DNA of 64,000 nucleotides from Bradyrhizobium sp. 186 (GCF_023101685.1 NZ_CP082164.1:8556001-8620000); one strand, 5' to 3'; counted from the first letter of the stretch, positions 1 through 8,196 are shown. Notes: generated by a model not told the origin, from the sequence alone. Numbers and translations: made by a program.

Positions 1-709
1 CCGGCGACCGGTCGGCCGACGTCACCGCGAGCGCCTTCAGGGATCCGGCCTTGACCTGCTGGCCGATCGTGGCTTCGGTGAAGAAGCCCACCTGCAGGAT
101 GCCCGACATGCAATCGACGATCGGTTGGTTGCCGCCCGAATAGTTGATGAACGTCATCTTCGTATCATAGGCCATGTCGAACAGCGTGCCGCCGACATGG
201 GACGTCGCTCCGAACGTACCGCCGAAGTTTACTTCTCCAGGGTGCGCTTTCAGATAGGCGACGAGTTCCGGAACAGTGGAAACTGGAAGCTTCGGGTTCA
301 CCACGAGCAGGTTCCGCTGTTTCGCAACCTTCCGGATATAGGTGAAGCCCTTCTGCTGATCGTAGCGCACCGACGAATACAGTGCCTTGGCGCGAGTATT
401 CGAGGACTCCACCGCGACGAGAAGCGTGTAGCCGTCAGGGTTTGCGCGGGAGACGTTGGACGCGGCGATCATTCCCCCGGCGCCGCCGTTGTTCTCGACG
501 ATGACGTTCTGGTTCAACTCCTTCGCGAGCAGACGACCGATCACCCGGCCGATGATGTCCGTTGGCCCTCCGGGTGGAAATCCGACGACCAGCTTGATCG
601 TGGTTGAGGGATAGGCATCGGCGGCCTCGACCGGCTCAGCAAGGAAGCCGAGACAAAGGATGGCGGCGCCGGCGGCAATCGACGTGGCTCTTCGGAATGA
701 TCGAAACAT
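1..709 (-). CDS. Tripartite tricarboxylate transporter receptor (Bug family), 3' end outside window
   Basis: Periplasmic solute-binding protein of the Bug/TctC family, which captures a carboxylate or similar small molecule for a TctAB-type transporter. About 236 residues are visible; the C-terminus lies beyond position 1. The start at 709 follows a GGAGGTG ribosome site. Residues 1-30 form a signal peptide (basic MFRSFRRA, hydrophobic core, AEA-type cleavage region). The family hallmark TIKLVVGFPPGGPTD follows at about 37-51, then a typical GGAGGMIAAS stretch. No TctA/TctB genes are visible, so they are outside the window or the receptor is an orphan, as is common in this family. It is divergent from the tetR gene. 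The ligand cannot be told from sequence. Confidence 0.9.
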   Translation of the reverse strand, partial: MFRSFRRATSIAAGAAILCLGFLAEPVEAADAYPSTTIKLVVGFPPGGPTDIIGRVIGRLLAKELNQNVIVENNGGAGGMIAASNVSRANPDGYTLLVAVESSNTRAKALYSSVRYDQQKGFTYIRKVAKQRNLLVVNPKLPVSTVPELVAYLKAHPGEVNFGGTFGATSHVGGTLFDMAYDTKMTFINYSGGNQPIVDCMSGILQVGFFTEATIGQQVKAGSLKALAVTSADRSP

Positions 710-749
710 GCAGCACCTCCCTCGAAGGACGATCCAACTTCGAGCCAAG

Positions 750-762
750 GACACTTTGTGTC
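750..762. promoter_or_regulatory. Short inverted repeat upstream of the Bug receptor
   Basis: GACAC-TTT-GTGTC, a perfect 5-bp inverted repeat 41-53 bp upstream of the receptor start. Its position suits an operator or promoter element, but the arms are short and no known regulator motif is recognised. Confidence 0.25.
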
Positions 763-915
763 AAGTGTGAAACTAACGTGACGCGACCCGGAGCCGCACA
801 ATGACTCGGCAAACGCTGCGGAAAAGCGTACAATATGCGCTATACAGCAGCATTTCGGCCGATATTGCCACCCGGCAGCCGAGTTCCAGGCTTGCCAAGC
901 CCAATGGTTGTGTTC

Positions 916-930
916 TAGACGATCGGTCTA
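916..930. promoter_or_regulatory. Probable TetR-family operator
   Basis: TAGAC-GATCG-GTCTA, with perfect 5-bp arms around a 5-bp centre, lies 12 bp before the tetR start at 942. TAGAC/GTCTA half-sites are typical of NemR-like TetR regulators, so autoregulation of the tetR-acuI unit is likely. This is inferred from position and motif, with no direct evidence of binding. Confidence 0.5.
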
Positions 931-941
931 ATGAGGACACA

Positions 942-1607
942 ATGGCGAAATCTTCAGATAATCACCGCCAGAACGTGACGGGCCGAGACGAGGTCGGATA
1001 TGCGCCGACCCGTGACGTTCTGATCCGTTGCGGAATGGAGGTGATGACCCAACAAGGTTTCGCAGCTACGGGCCTGGACGCGCTGCTGCGCCGTGCCACC
1101 GTGCCAAAGGGCTCGTTCTACCACTACTTCGAAAGCAAGGCCGACTACGGCCGCGAAATCATGAGAGCCTACGACTCCTTCTTCCGACACAAGCTGGACC
1201 GCGCCCTGAACGACGGAACGCTTGCGCCGTTGGCGCGCATGCGAGCTTTCGTCGAGGACGCCAAAGCGGGCATGGCGAAATACGGCTATACGCGCGGCTG
1301 CCTCGTCGGAAACCTCAGCCAGGAGGTCGAGGCGCTGCCCGACGATTACAGGTCCGCGTTGGACGAGATCGTCAAAGGATGGCAGCGGAAGGTGGCGCAT
1401 TGCCTGGAACTCGCATGCGAGGCCGGCGAGATCGGCAGCGCGGACTGTGATGCCTTGGCTGAGTTTTTCTGGATCGGCTGGGAGGGAGCGGTGATGCGGG
1501 CGCGCCTCGTCAAGAACGGCCTCCCGCTCGATACCTTCATCGCCGGTTTCGTCGCCGGCCTGCCGCGTCCGGACGAGCCGAAGGCCAAGTCCAGAAGAAA
1601 ATCGTGA
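942..1607 (+). CDS. TetR/AcrR family transcriptional regulator (AcuR-like)
   Basis: One-component repressor of 221 aa. Residues about 20-70 form the TetR helix-turn-helix (GFAATGLDALLRRA, then the recognition helix GSFYHYFESKADYG). The C-terminal part contains YTRGCLVGNLSQEV, typical of regulators next to NemA/AcuI-type oxidoreductases. The open frame extends upstream to 801. The start at 942 is preferred because GAGGA lies just before it and because the likely operator at 916-930 would otherwise be coding. The acuI gene follows after 13 bp, so the two are probably co-transcribed. AcuR in Rhodobacter controls acrylate/DMSP genes; that this one senses acrylate is inferred only from its neighbour. 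Confidence 0.9.
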   Translation: MAKSSDNHRQNVTGRDEVGYAPTRDVLIRCGMEVMTQQGFAATGLDALLRRATVPKGSFYHYFESKADYGREIMRAYDSFFRHKLDRALNDGTLAPLARMRAFVEDAKAGMAKYGYTRGCLVGNLSQEVEALPDDYRSALDEIVKGWQRKVAHCLELACEAGEIGSADCDALAEFFWIGWEGAVMRARLVKNGLPLDTFIAGFVAGLPRPDEPKAKSRRKS

Positions 1608-1620
1608 AGAGGAGTTCGAG

Positions 1621-2604
1621 TTGTTCAAAGCCGTGTTGATCGAGAAGGACGAGCGGGGATATCGCGCCGACGTCGCCGAATTGCCGGACAGCCGCCTGCC
1701 CGACGGTGAGGTGACCGTCGACGTCGAGTTCAGCACGCTGAACTACAAGGACGGTCTCGCGATTACCGGCAAGGGCCCAATCGTGAGATCCTTCCCGCTG
1801 GTACCCGGGATCGACTTCGCTGGCGTGGTCTCGTCGAGCTCCGACCCGACCTTCGCGCCGGGGGACCGGGTAGTTCTCAATGGCTGGGGTGTCGGCGAAC
1901 AACATTGGGGCGGCCTCGCGCAGCGAGCAAAGGTCAAGGCCGACTGGTTGATCAAGCTGCCGCCCTCGATGCCTTCCCGCCGCGCGATGATCATCGGTAC
2001 CGCGGGCTATACCGCGATGCTGTCGGTCATAGCCCTCGAGAAGTATGGCATCCGTCCCGGCGCGGGCGACGTACTGGTGACCGGCGCCGGCGGAGGCGTC
2101 GGCAGCATCGCGATCATGCTTCTCCACAAGCTCGGTTTCCGCGTCGTGGCTTCGACCGGCCGACCGGACGAGGAGCCCTATCTCAAGAGCCTGGGCGCTG
2201 CCGAGATCATCGACCGGTCACAATTGTCGCAGCCCGGCAAGCCGCTGCAGAAGGAACGATGGATCGCTGCGATCGACTCGGTAGGCAGCCATACGCTCGC
2301 CAACGTTTGTGCCGGGATCAAAGCGGACGGAGCGGTCGCCGCGTGCGGCATGGCGCAAGGATTGGATTTTCCCGCAAGCGTCGCCCCCTTCATCCTGCGC
2401 GGAGTGGCGCTGTTCGGCATCAACAGCGTGACCCGCCCGAAGGCAGAACGCGTCGAAGCCTGGGATCGTCTCGCTTCCTTGCTTACCGAAGCCGATCTGG
2501 AGAAGACGGCCATTGAAATCGGTTTGAACGACGTCGTCGCCACCGCGGACCGCCTCATGAGTGGCCAAGTGCGAGGGCGCACGGTCGTCGACGTGAATCG
2601 ATGA
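1621..2604 (+). CDS. acuI: Acryloyl-CoA reductase / MDR family quinone oxidoreductase (YhdH/AcuI)
   Basis: NADPH-dependent medium-chain reductase of 327 aa, the usual family length. The N-terminal GroES-like domain carries FSTLNYKDGLAITGKGPIVR and FPLVPGIDFAG, signature stretches of the YhdH/AcuI subfamily. The nucleotide-binding motif VTGAGGGVGSIAIMLL is at about 156-171, and there are no zinc ligands. AcuI reduces toxic acryloyl-CoA to propionyl-CoA in acrylate, DMSP and 3-hydroxypropionate metabolism. The start is TTG, chosen because AGAGGAG lies 8-13 bp upstream and because the family begins with a short residue run before KAVLIEK. It sits directly behind the TetR gene. The exact substrate could be another enoyl-CoA or quinone. 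Confidence 0.87.
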   Translation: MFKAVLIEKDERGYRADVAELPDSRLPDGEVTVDVEFSTLNYKDGLAITGKGPIVRSFPLVPGIDFAGVVSSSSDPTFAPGDRVVLNGWGVGEQHWGGLAQRAKVKADWLIKLPPSMPSRRAMIIGTAGYTAMLSVIALEKYGIRPGAGDVLVTGAGGGVGSIAIMLLHKLGFRVVASTGRPDEEPYLKSLGAAEIIDRSQLSQPGKPLQKERWIAAIDSVGSHTLANVCAGIKADGAVAACGMAQGLDFPASVAPFILRGVALFGINSVTRPKAERVEAWDRLASLLTEADLEKTAIEIGLNDVVATADRLMSGQVRGRTVVDVNR

Positions 2605-2626
2605 ACATGATCGAAAGGCTCGCGAG

Positions 2627-3118
2627 ATGATCGCACCGCCGGCAGGACTGGAAGCTCCTTTGATTTTGGATCGGAGCGAACTAACCCCGCAAAAGGAGGT
2701 TGTACGGAAATTCTACAAGGAGATGTGGGATCACGCCGACGTCGCGCTGATTCCGGAGATCTTCCATCCGGAGTTCACTTTCCGAGGTTCGCTCGGTCCT
2801 ACGGTCGTCGGGCACGCGCAATTCGTCGACTACGTCCGGTGGGTCACCGCATCCCTAGAACACTACACGTCGGACATTCTCGATCTCGTCGAGGAGCGCA
2901 ACAAAGTCTCAGGCAAGCTGCGCTTCCATGGCATCCATCGAAAGTCGATATTCGGACATGCGCCCACTGGGCGACACGTCTGGTGGTACGGTGCTCCGAT
3001 CTTCACGTTTCGAGGCGACAAGGTGACCGATCTATGGGTCCTGGGCGACATCCACGGGCTGATCGGTCGACTAGCACCGGATGCTGCGAGCACGCCGGAG
3101 TTCACGACGGACAAGTAG
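2627..3118 (+). CDS. SnoaL-like ester cyclase / NTF2-fold protein
   Basis: 163-aa protein of the SnoaL/NTF2-like superfamily. Recognisable pieces are QKEVVRKFYKEMWDHAD near the N-terminus, GHAQFVDYVRWVTA in the middle, and the terminal strand pair with WWYGAPIFTFRGDKVTDLWVLGD. Such proteins form small cone-shaped folds acting as polyketide cyclases, isomerases or hydrolases, and most environmental members are uncharacterised. It follows acuI after 22 bp and is likely in the same unit, so a role in the same pathway is plausible but unproven. An internal ATG at 2723 with its own AAGGAG exists, but it would delete the first conserved helix. Confidence 0.78.
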   Translation: MIAPPAGLEAPLILDRSELTPQKEVVRKFYKEMWDHADVALIPEIFHPEFTFRGSLGPTVVGHAQFVDYVRWVTASLEHYTSDILDLVEERNKVSGKLRFHGIHRKSIFGHAPTGRHVWWYGAPIFTFRGDKVTDLWVLGDIHGLIGRLAPDAASTPEFTTDK

Positions 3119-3199
3119 CAAACCTTTGCGCGAGGCTTGACGGGCGATCACGGTTGCCGCTTCCTCTGGACGCCAAGGCCGCTCGCACATGGAGGCGTC

Positions 3200-4666
3200 A
3201 TGGAAACATCGGGGCGGATGGGTGCCCGACGGATATACGAAACGCTCAAGGCGCAGATAATCGGACGGACCTACGGCACCGACGGCGCCTTGCCGTCTTC
3301 ACGCTCCCTCGCCGCCGAACTAGGCGTCTCCCGTTCGACCATTACCGTCGCCTACGAACAGTTGGCGGCGGAAGGCTTCATAAATGTCCGTCACGGTGCG
3401 CGGCCCCGCGTGGTCGGCGCGGCCGTCGGCGCGATCGAAAAGCGCGAAGCGTCCCGCACTTCGGCTCGCAACATTCACCTCTCACAACTCGGGGCGCGAC
3501 TCCTGAAGGATGCCTCCCGATGGACCGATCCGCCTCGCGGCCTGGTCGCGAACTTTCGATACGGCGAGCTCTCACCGTCGGATTTCCCGGTGTCCGCCTG
3601 GAAGAAGGCCATGGTCGCCGCCATCTCCCGCAAGCCCGTACACCTGGCATACGATGATCCTTGCGGATCGCTGCGGCTCCGAAGAGCCCTTCAGGGCTAT
3701 CTGTGGCGATCCCGGAGCGTGCGGTGCCACGTCGACCAGATCGTCGTCGTCAACGGCTCTCAGCAGGGGCTCGATATCTGCTCTCGGCTGCTCCTCGACG
3801 CTGGCGACCGCTTCGTCATGGAAGACCCCGGCTACCAGATCGCTAAGGTGGTTTTCGCGGCGACGGGCGCCATCGCGGTGCCGGTCCCCGTAGACGCGGA
3901 CGGCCTCGACACCAAGCGCGTCGCGAAGATCGAAGCCCGGCTCGCTTACGTGACGCCGTCCCACCAATATCCGCTAGGCGGCGTGTTGCCGGTCGCGCGA
4001 CGATACGAACTTCTCGCGTGGGCGAGAAAACACGATGCGTGGTTGATCGAGGACGACTACGACAGCGAGTATCGATACGACACGAAGCCGGTCCCGCCGC
4101 TGCAAACGCTCCAGGACAGCGGCAGGGTCGTTTACCTCGGTACGGTCTCCAAGACGTTGTCGCCCACCCTTAGGGTCGGCTACCTCGTCGTGCCCGCAGG
4201 GCTGCAATCCGCCTTCGCCGCCGCCAAGCAGGTCATGGACCGCCACACGCCGTTGCTCGAACAGGAGGCCCTCGCCGCGATGCTCGAGAGCGGCACCTAC
4301 GAAGGTCATGTCAGACGTGCTCGAAGACGCAACGCCGAACGCCGGGAATCGCTGCTGCAGGCCCTGCATCGCCGGTTCGGGGACCGCGTCCGGGTCGAGG
4401 GCGCCGCCGCCGGCTTGCATCTGGTCGCATGGTTCGAGGGACTGCCGATCGCGGCGGAGGACGATCTCGTCAGGACGGCGCGCTCTAAGGGCGTCGGTGT
4501 CTACCCGATTTCGCCCCTCTTCGACCAGCGCACAGCGGGTCGTCCAGACGTGGTTGGCCTGGTGATGGGCTACTCGGCTCTGGATGCGAAGCAGATCGAG
4601 AAGGGCTGCAAATTGCTCGCCGACGCCGTCGAGCAGATTGATCGCCTCGCAAACTGGACTAGATGA
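3200..4666 (+). CDS. MocR/PdxR-family regulator (GntR HTH fused to aminotransferase-like domain)
   Basis: 488-aa chimeric regulator. Residues about 8-75 form a GntR winged helix (GTDGALPSSRSLAAELGVSR, STITVAYEQLAAEGF). The remainder is a fold-type I PLP domain with the pyridoxal lysine at about 318 in TVSKTLSP, plus YVTPSHQYPLGG and EDDYDSEYR. MocR proteins bind PLP and an amine or amino acid and switch neighbouring genes. The frame is open back to 3137, but GGAGG lies just before the ATG at 3200 and the HTH needs no more residues. It precedes the PaiB-like and RhtB genes on the same strand, and a repeat-containing site at its stop codon (4651-4699) is a likely target. Confidence 0.93.
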   Translation: METSGRMGARRIYETLKAQIIGRTYGTDGALPSSRSLAAELGVSRSTITVAYEQLAAEGFINVRHGARPRVVGAAVGAIEKREASRTSARNIHLSQLGARLLKDASRWTDPPRGLVANFRYGELSPSDFPVSAWKKAMVAAISRKPVHLAYDDPCGSLRLRRALQGYLWRSRSVRCHVDQIVVVNGSQQGLDICSRLLLDAGDRFVMEDPGYQIAKVVFAATGAIAVPVPVDADGLDTKRVAKIEARLAYVTPSHQYPLGGVLPVARRYELLAWARKHDAWLIEDDYDSEYRYDTKPVPPLQTLQDSGRVVYLGTVSKTLSPTLRVGYLVVPAGLQSAFAAAKQVMDRHTPLLEQEALAAMLESGTYEGHVRRARRRNAERRESLLQALHRRFGDRVRVEGAAAGLHLVAWFEGLPIAAEDDLVRTARSKGVGVYPISPLFDQRTAGRPDVVGLVMGYSALDAKQIEKGCKLLADAVEQIDRLANWTR

Positions 4667-4699
4667 TTTGAGAAAAACTGGACGTTTAACGTAGTCCAG
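4651..4699. promoter_or_regulatory. Candidate MocR operator: two direct repeats plus an inverted copy
   Basis: AAACTGGAC occurs at 4651-4659 and again at 4675-4683, 24 bp apart. The second copy's CTGGAC pairs with GTCCAG at 4694-4699 across a 10-bp spacer. The first copy overlaps the last codons of the mocR gene, and the site ends 39 bp before the paiB-like start. Direct repeats combined with an inverted half-site are characteristic of MocR targets. Confidence 0.5.
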
Positions 4700-4737
4700 A
4701 CCCACGCTATCTCCATGTCCTACAACGGAGACCGGTC

Positions 4738-5367
4738 ATGTACACACCTCCCGCCTTCAAGGACGAGAACCTCGATAGCATCCGCGCGACGATCCGGGAC
4801 GCCCGCTTGGCCAACTTTGTGACGGCGACCGCCGAGGGACCGCTGGCGACCCCCCTTCCGCTCTTTCTCGACGAAAGCGAGGACGAGCACGGCGTAATCT
4901 ACGGGCATCTGGCTAAGGCCAACCCGCAGTGGAAGCTCCCTCCGATCGGAAACGCGCTCGCGATCTTCATGGGTCCGGAGGCATATGTAACGCCTTCCTG
5001 GTACGCGACCAAGCAGGAGACCGGCAAGGTCGTGCCGACATGGAACTACGTCGCTGTGCACGCGTTCGGACCGGCCGAGTTCTTCCAGGATCCAGAGCGT
5101 CTGCTCGACGTGGTGACTCGCCTGACGCGGAAGCACGAAGCAGCGCGTGCGAAGCCATGGGCCGTCTCGGACGCTCCCGCGGATTTCATTGCTGCCCAGT
5201 TGCGCGGCATCGTCGGGATCCGCATCCCCGTGGTGCGCTTCGAAGGCAAGCGCAAGATGAGCCAGAACCGTCCAGAGGCCGATCGCGTCGGCGTCGCGGC
5301 GGGCCTGGCGGCCAGCGAGAATCCTGCGGATCGTGCCGCAGCCCCTCTAATTCCCGTACCTGTCTAG
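4738..5367 (+). CDS. PaiB-like FMN-binding protein (split-barrel flavin fold)
   Basis: 209-aa protein of the PaiB/FMN-binding negative transcriptional regulator family. It starts MYTPPAF, contains VTATAEGPLATPLP and HLAKANPQW (flavin contact region), YVTPSWYATKQETGKVVPTWNY at about 82-103, and GIVGIRIPVVRFEGKRKMSQNR, all standard family blocks. Bacillus PaiB was named a regulator of sporulation, but the fold is that of pyridoxamine-phosphate-oxidase-like flavoproteins and the true reaction is unclear. GGAGA precedes the start. The RhtB exporter follows after 14 bp, and the trio MocR-PaiB-LysE/RhtB suggests detoxification or export of an amine or amino acid. Confidence 0.87.
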   Translation: MYTPPAFKDENLDSIRATIRDARLANFVTATAEGPLATPLPLFLDESEDEHGVIYGHLAKANPQWKLPPIGNALAIFMGPEAYVTPSWYATKQETGKVVPTWNYVAVHAFGPAEFFQDPERLLDVVTRLTRKHEAARAKPWAVSDAPADFIAAQLRGIVGIRIPVVRFEGKRKMSQNRPEADRVGVAAGLAASENPADRAAAPLIPVPV

Positions 5368-5381
5368 CTTTCGGAGGTACG

Positions 5382-6008
5382 ATGTTCGAGCTTCAGACGT
5401 TCGCGCTGTTCTTGGCCGCCGCTACGGTCGTGGCGGTCACGCCGGGGCCGGGCATTTTCTACATCGTCGCCCGCACGCTGGCCGGCGGCCGGACCGAGGG
5501 ATTAGCATCCAGCGTCGGCTTGGGTGTCGGTGGTTTCGTACACGTGCTCGCCGGCGCGATCGGCATTTCGGCCCTGGTGATGGCGAGCGCGGAAGCGTTC
5601 ACTGCGCTGAAGATCGCCGGCGCCTTCTATCTCATCTGGCTCGGCATCAAGACTTGGAGGGAAGCGCGAGTCCCCGCGCCGGCCGAAGTCCAGACGACCG
5701 GCGCTGGCCGTGCAATGCGCGAAGGCATCGTCGTGGAGGCGCTGAATCCAAAGACGGCCGCGTTCTTCCTTGCCTTTATTCCGCAGTTCGTCGACACGAG
5801 CGTGAACGTGGCTCTGCAGTTCGTTGTGCTCGGCACGATTTCCGTCGCCTTGAACACTGCCGTAGACCTGATCGTGACCCGTTGGGCGGCCAAAGCGAGG
5901 GATGGACTCGCCGGGCGACCCACGTTCATCGCGCGGACGAGACAGACCTCTGGAGCCGTAATGTGCGGACTTGGGGCCGCGCTTCTTATCGCGCGTCGCG
6001 CAAGCTAA
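5382..6008 (+). CDS. LysE/RhtB family amino-acid exporter
   Basis: Inner-membrane exporter of 208 aa with about six hydrophobic segments. Signature features are VTPGPGIFYIVARTLAGGR near residues 20-40, the second helix with GGFVHVLAGAIGIS, AGAFYLIWLGIKTWR, and ALNPKTAAFFLAFIPQFVD around 120-138. These are typical of RhtB/LeuE-type exporters of amino acids or homoserine lactone-like compounds. The ATG at 5382 follows CGGAGGTACG, although the frame is open much further upstream through the previous gene. It is the last gene of the mocR-paiB-rhtB group and probably under MocR control. Confidence 0.92.
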   Translation: MFELQTFALFLAAATVVAVTPGPGIFYIVARTLAGGRTEGLASSVGLGVGGFVHVLAGAIGISALVMASAEAFTALKIAGAFYLIWLGIKTWREARVPAPAEVQTTGAGRAMREGIVVEALNPKTAAFFLAFIPQFVDTSVNVALQFVVLGTISVALNTAVDLIVTRWAAKARDGLAGRPTFIARTRQTSGAVMCGLGAALLIARRAS

Positions 6009-6155
6009 GCTAACGCTTTGTCGCTGTGTCGATCTGACGGTCGACATGCCATCAGCACAAGCAAAACATCAAACGCCCGACCCAATCGACCATGGGCCAA
6101 TTTGCGTAAAGTACAGCCAAATGCGCAGGTAGGCTCATCCTACTGTCACATGTTG

Positions 6156-6857
6156 TCAGGCCCGAGCCTGTCCGCCGGCGCGGTCGTCGATGTAGCGGCG
6201 AAGCGCTGCGGCGGCGTTCAACATGTGCGCGCGCATTCTGCGAGAGGCCGTATCGCCATCGCCCTCCGCAATCGCCTGCATGATGGCGTCGTGCTCGTCG
6301 CGGGACTTGCGGATGCGATCGCCTTGCCGCAATTGCGTGCGGCGGAAGGCGCTGAGACGCGCACGGACCTCCTGCGCCTGCTCGGCCATGAACGCGTTGT
6401 GCGTTGCGCTGTAGATGCCTTCGTGGAACAGCCGGTTGAACGCGTCGTAGGCATCGACGTCGTTGGCGTCGACCATTGCCAGCGAGGTGTCGTGGAGCTC
6501 AATCAGATCGCTGCGCTCCAGCGGCGTCATGCGATAGGTCGCAAGCCTCACGCACATGGCCTCCACCTCAGCACTCGTCTCGAACATGTCCATGATGCGC
6601 TCGGCTGTCATCCGGGCAACGACGACGCCGCGACGTCCGCGCACTTCCACCAGACCACTGACCGCGAGTTGACGAAGGGCCTCCCGCACCGGCGTGCGGG
6701 AGGCTCCGAAGCGATCAGCAAGCTGTTGTTCTTCCAATGCCGAGCCGGCAACGAGAGCGCCGGAAGTGATCTCATCAGTCAACGCGTTTCGGATCCGATC
6801 GGACAGAAGCCCGCCATCCTCTTCCGCTTCGGCTGCAACTTTGAGAAAACTAGCCAT
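6156..6857 (-). CDS. GntR/FCD-family regulator (MdcY/MatR-like)
   Basis: 233-aa FadR-subfamily regulator. The winged helix is at about 20-85 (EEQQLADRFGASRTPVREALRQLAVSGLVEVRGRRG). The all-helical FCD ligand domain follows with a metal-binding histidine pattern (FNRLFHEGIY, SRDEHDAIMQAI, RRMRAHM). It is immediately downstream of madM with only a base pair or so between them, so madL-madM-gntR form one operon divergent from mdcA. MdcY of Acinetobacter and MatR of Rhizobium, both GntR proteins of malonate operons, bind sites with a GTATAC core, and such sites occur between madL and mdcA. A malonate-responsive repressor is therefore the best reading. Confidence 0.9.
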   Translation of the reverse strand: MASFLKVAAEAEEDGGLLSDRIRNALTDEITSGALVAGSALEEQQLADRFGASRTPVREALRQLAVSGLVEVRGRRGVVVARMTAERIMDMFETSAEVEAMCVRLATYRMTPLERSDLIELHDTSLAMVDANDVDAYDAFNRLFHEGIYSATHNAFMAEQAQEVRARLSAFRRTQLRQGDRIRKSRDEHDAIMQAIAEGDGDTASRRMRAHMLNAAAALRRYIDDRAGGQARA

Positions 6858-7622
6858 TCAGCTTCCTATGATTGCGCGCACCGTGAAGTAGAGGATGGAC
6901 GGTGCGACCAGGCATCCCAAGCCCGTGTGAAACGTCGCGGTCAATGCGCCGTAAGGCACCAGGCGCCGATCGGTCGCCGCAAGCCCTCCGGAAACGCCGC
7001 TGACCGTTCCCATCAAGCCGCCAAACACCATTGCGCTGCGCGGATTGTCGAGGCCGATCATCTTGGCAACGAAGGGCGTGCCGATCATCACGATCACCGC
7101 CTTGAATACACCGGTCGCGATCGAGAGCGCAATAACCGGTGAGGATGCCCCGATCGCCGCCCCCGTCACCGGTCCCACGATGTAGGTGACCGCACCGGCA
7201 CCGATCGTCGTCAGCGATTCGGCGTCAGTGTAGCCGAACGCTGCGGCGACAAACACGCCGAGGATGAACGGTACGACCGTTCCCAATCCGAGTGCGACCG
7301 CACCGATCAGCCCGGCCTTGCGTGCATGGACGACATCGACCTCGAAGGCGGTGGCGACGATGGCGAAGTCCCGCAGCATCGCACCTCCCATCAGGCCGAT
7401 CCCGGTCAGCGCCGGCAGGTCGGCGACGCCCTTTTCACCGCCGGTGGCGATACCGCCGAAAAAGGCCAGCACGAGACCCAGCATGATCGCGATCGCCGAG
7501 CCGTGGATGCGTCCGAAGGTGAGGTATTTCGAGATCGCTCCGGAGATCCACATCAGGACCCCGACGGCGGCGAAGGCCGTGATCAGCGAACTTGCGGCGA
7601 GAACGTGAGATATCATGGTCAT
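6858..7622 (-). CDS. madM: Malonate transporter subunit MadM
   Basis: 254-aa integral membrane protein with roughly eight hydrophobic segments, the large subunit of the MadLM malonate:sodium symporter. Diagnostic stretches include SKYLTFGRIHGSAIAIMLGL, GLMGGAMLRDFAIVATAFEVD, GAVTYIVGPVTGAAIGASSP, and the C-terminal GLAATDRRLVPYGALTATFHTG. It overlaps the madL stop by 4 bp, indicating translational coupling. In this cluster it supplies malonate to the divergent decarboxylase operon, taking the place of the MdcF or MdcLM carriers used elsewhere. Confidence 0.92.
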   Translation of the reverse strand: MTMISHVLAASSLITAFAAVGVLMWISGAISKYLTFGRIHGSAIAIMLGLVLAFFGGIATGGEKGVADLPALTGIGLMGGAMLRDFAIVATAFEVDVVHARKAGLIGAVALGLGTVVPFILGVFVAAAFGYTDAESLTTIGAGAVTYIVGPVTGAAIGASSPVIALSIATGVFKAVIVMIGTPFVAKMIGLDNPRSAMVFGGLMGTVSGVSGGLAATDRRLVPYGALTATFHTGLGCLVAPSILYFTVRAIIGS

Positions 7623-8053
7623 CCGATCCTCCCGGACTTGAAGTGAGGCACGCTCGCCTCGAGCGCTTCTCGGGCCTCGATCTCGTCCATGGTCTCGACG
7701 CGGCTACTCAGCCGGCCGATCAGAGCCACCATCGCGAAACACACCGCGACCGCTCCGGCGCCAGCAATGACGACGATCGGACCGCCTTTTGCCGCAGCAA
7801 CGACATTCTGCTGCGCGGCCATGGCGACCACGATCGGAATGTAGAAGCTGCCCCAGAACTCGACGCCGGTCTTGAGCCCGTGGCTGAGCAGGCCGTGCCG
7901 CATCAGCCAGAGCCGGGCCGCGATCAGGAACATCATCGCAATGCCGACGCCGCCGACATTGGCCTTCACACCGAGGGCGACGCCGAGCAGGTCCCCGAGC
8001 AGGCTCCCCAGCAACGTGCAGATCGCGAGTAGCGCTACGCCGGAAATGGTCAC
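7619..8053 (-). CDS. madL: Malonate transporter subunit MadL
   Basis: 144-aa membrane protein with four hydrophobic segments. It matches the small subunit of the malonate carrier MadLM: GVALLAICTLLGSLLGDLLG at the start, then GVKANVGGVGIAMMFLIAAR, LKTGVEFWGSFYIPIVVAMAA and AAKGGPIVVIAGAG. It is the first gene of the leftward madL-madM-gntR operon and divergent from mdcA. A TTGTATGC element 50 bp upstream (8103-8113) may be a regulator site for this promoter. Confidence 0.91.
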   Translation of the reverse strand: MTISGVALLAICTLLGSLLGDLLGVALGVKANVGGVGIAMMFLIAARLWLMRHGLLSHGLKTGVEFWGSFYIPIVVAMAAQQNVVAAAKGGPIVVIAGAGAVAVCFAMVALIGRLSSRVETMDEIEAREALEASVPHFKSGRIG

Positions 8054-8102
8054 GGGCGCCTCCCCTCTGCGAGCGCGGCGGCGGCCCCTGGACCCGAACT
8101 GT

Positions 8103-8113
8103 TTGTATGCATT
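8103..8113. promoter_or_regulatory. Degenerate GntR (MdcY/MatR-type) site before madL
   Basis: TTGTATGCATT resembles the palindromic ATTGTATACAAT-type sequence bound by malonate-operon GntR regulators. It lies about 50 bp upstream of madL. Another partial element, TGTATGCGAATATTCA, begins near 8135. Weaker than the two sites near mdcA. Confidence 0.35.
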
Positions 8114-8165
8114 CGCATCCTAAATTCCCTCCTGTGTATGCGAATATTCATCGCTTCTGTCTTTG

Positions 8166-8177
8166 CGTATACATTAA
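8166..8177. promoter_or_regulatory. GntR operator copy 1 (mdcA promoter region)
   Basis: CGTATACATTAA contains the self-complementary GTATAC core. An identical 12-mer occurs 31 bp further on (8197-8208), about three helical turns away, suggesting cooperative binding of the GntR regulator to the madL-mdcA intergenic region. Confidence 0.55.
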
Positions 8178-8196
8178 TTGACAATCGATGGCAATA

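Noticed and set aside
2690..2723. AAAGGAGG ribosome-site-like sequence inside the SnoaL-like gene as evidence for a later start
   Set aside because: No in-frame start at the right distance follows the strongest match, and starting at 2723 would remove the first conserved helix of the fold.
4929..5381. Extended N-terminus for the RhtB exporter through the PaiB-like gene
   Set aside because: Out-of-frame reading of the preceding gene; the exporter begins normally at 5382 after a good ribosome site.
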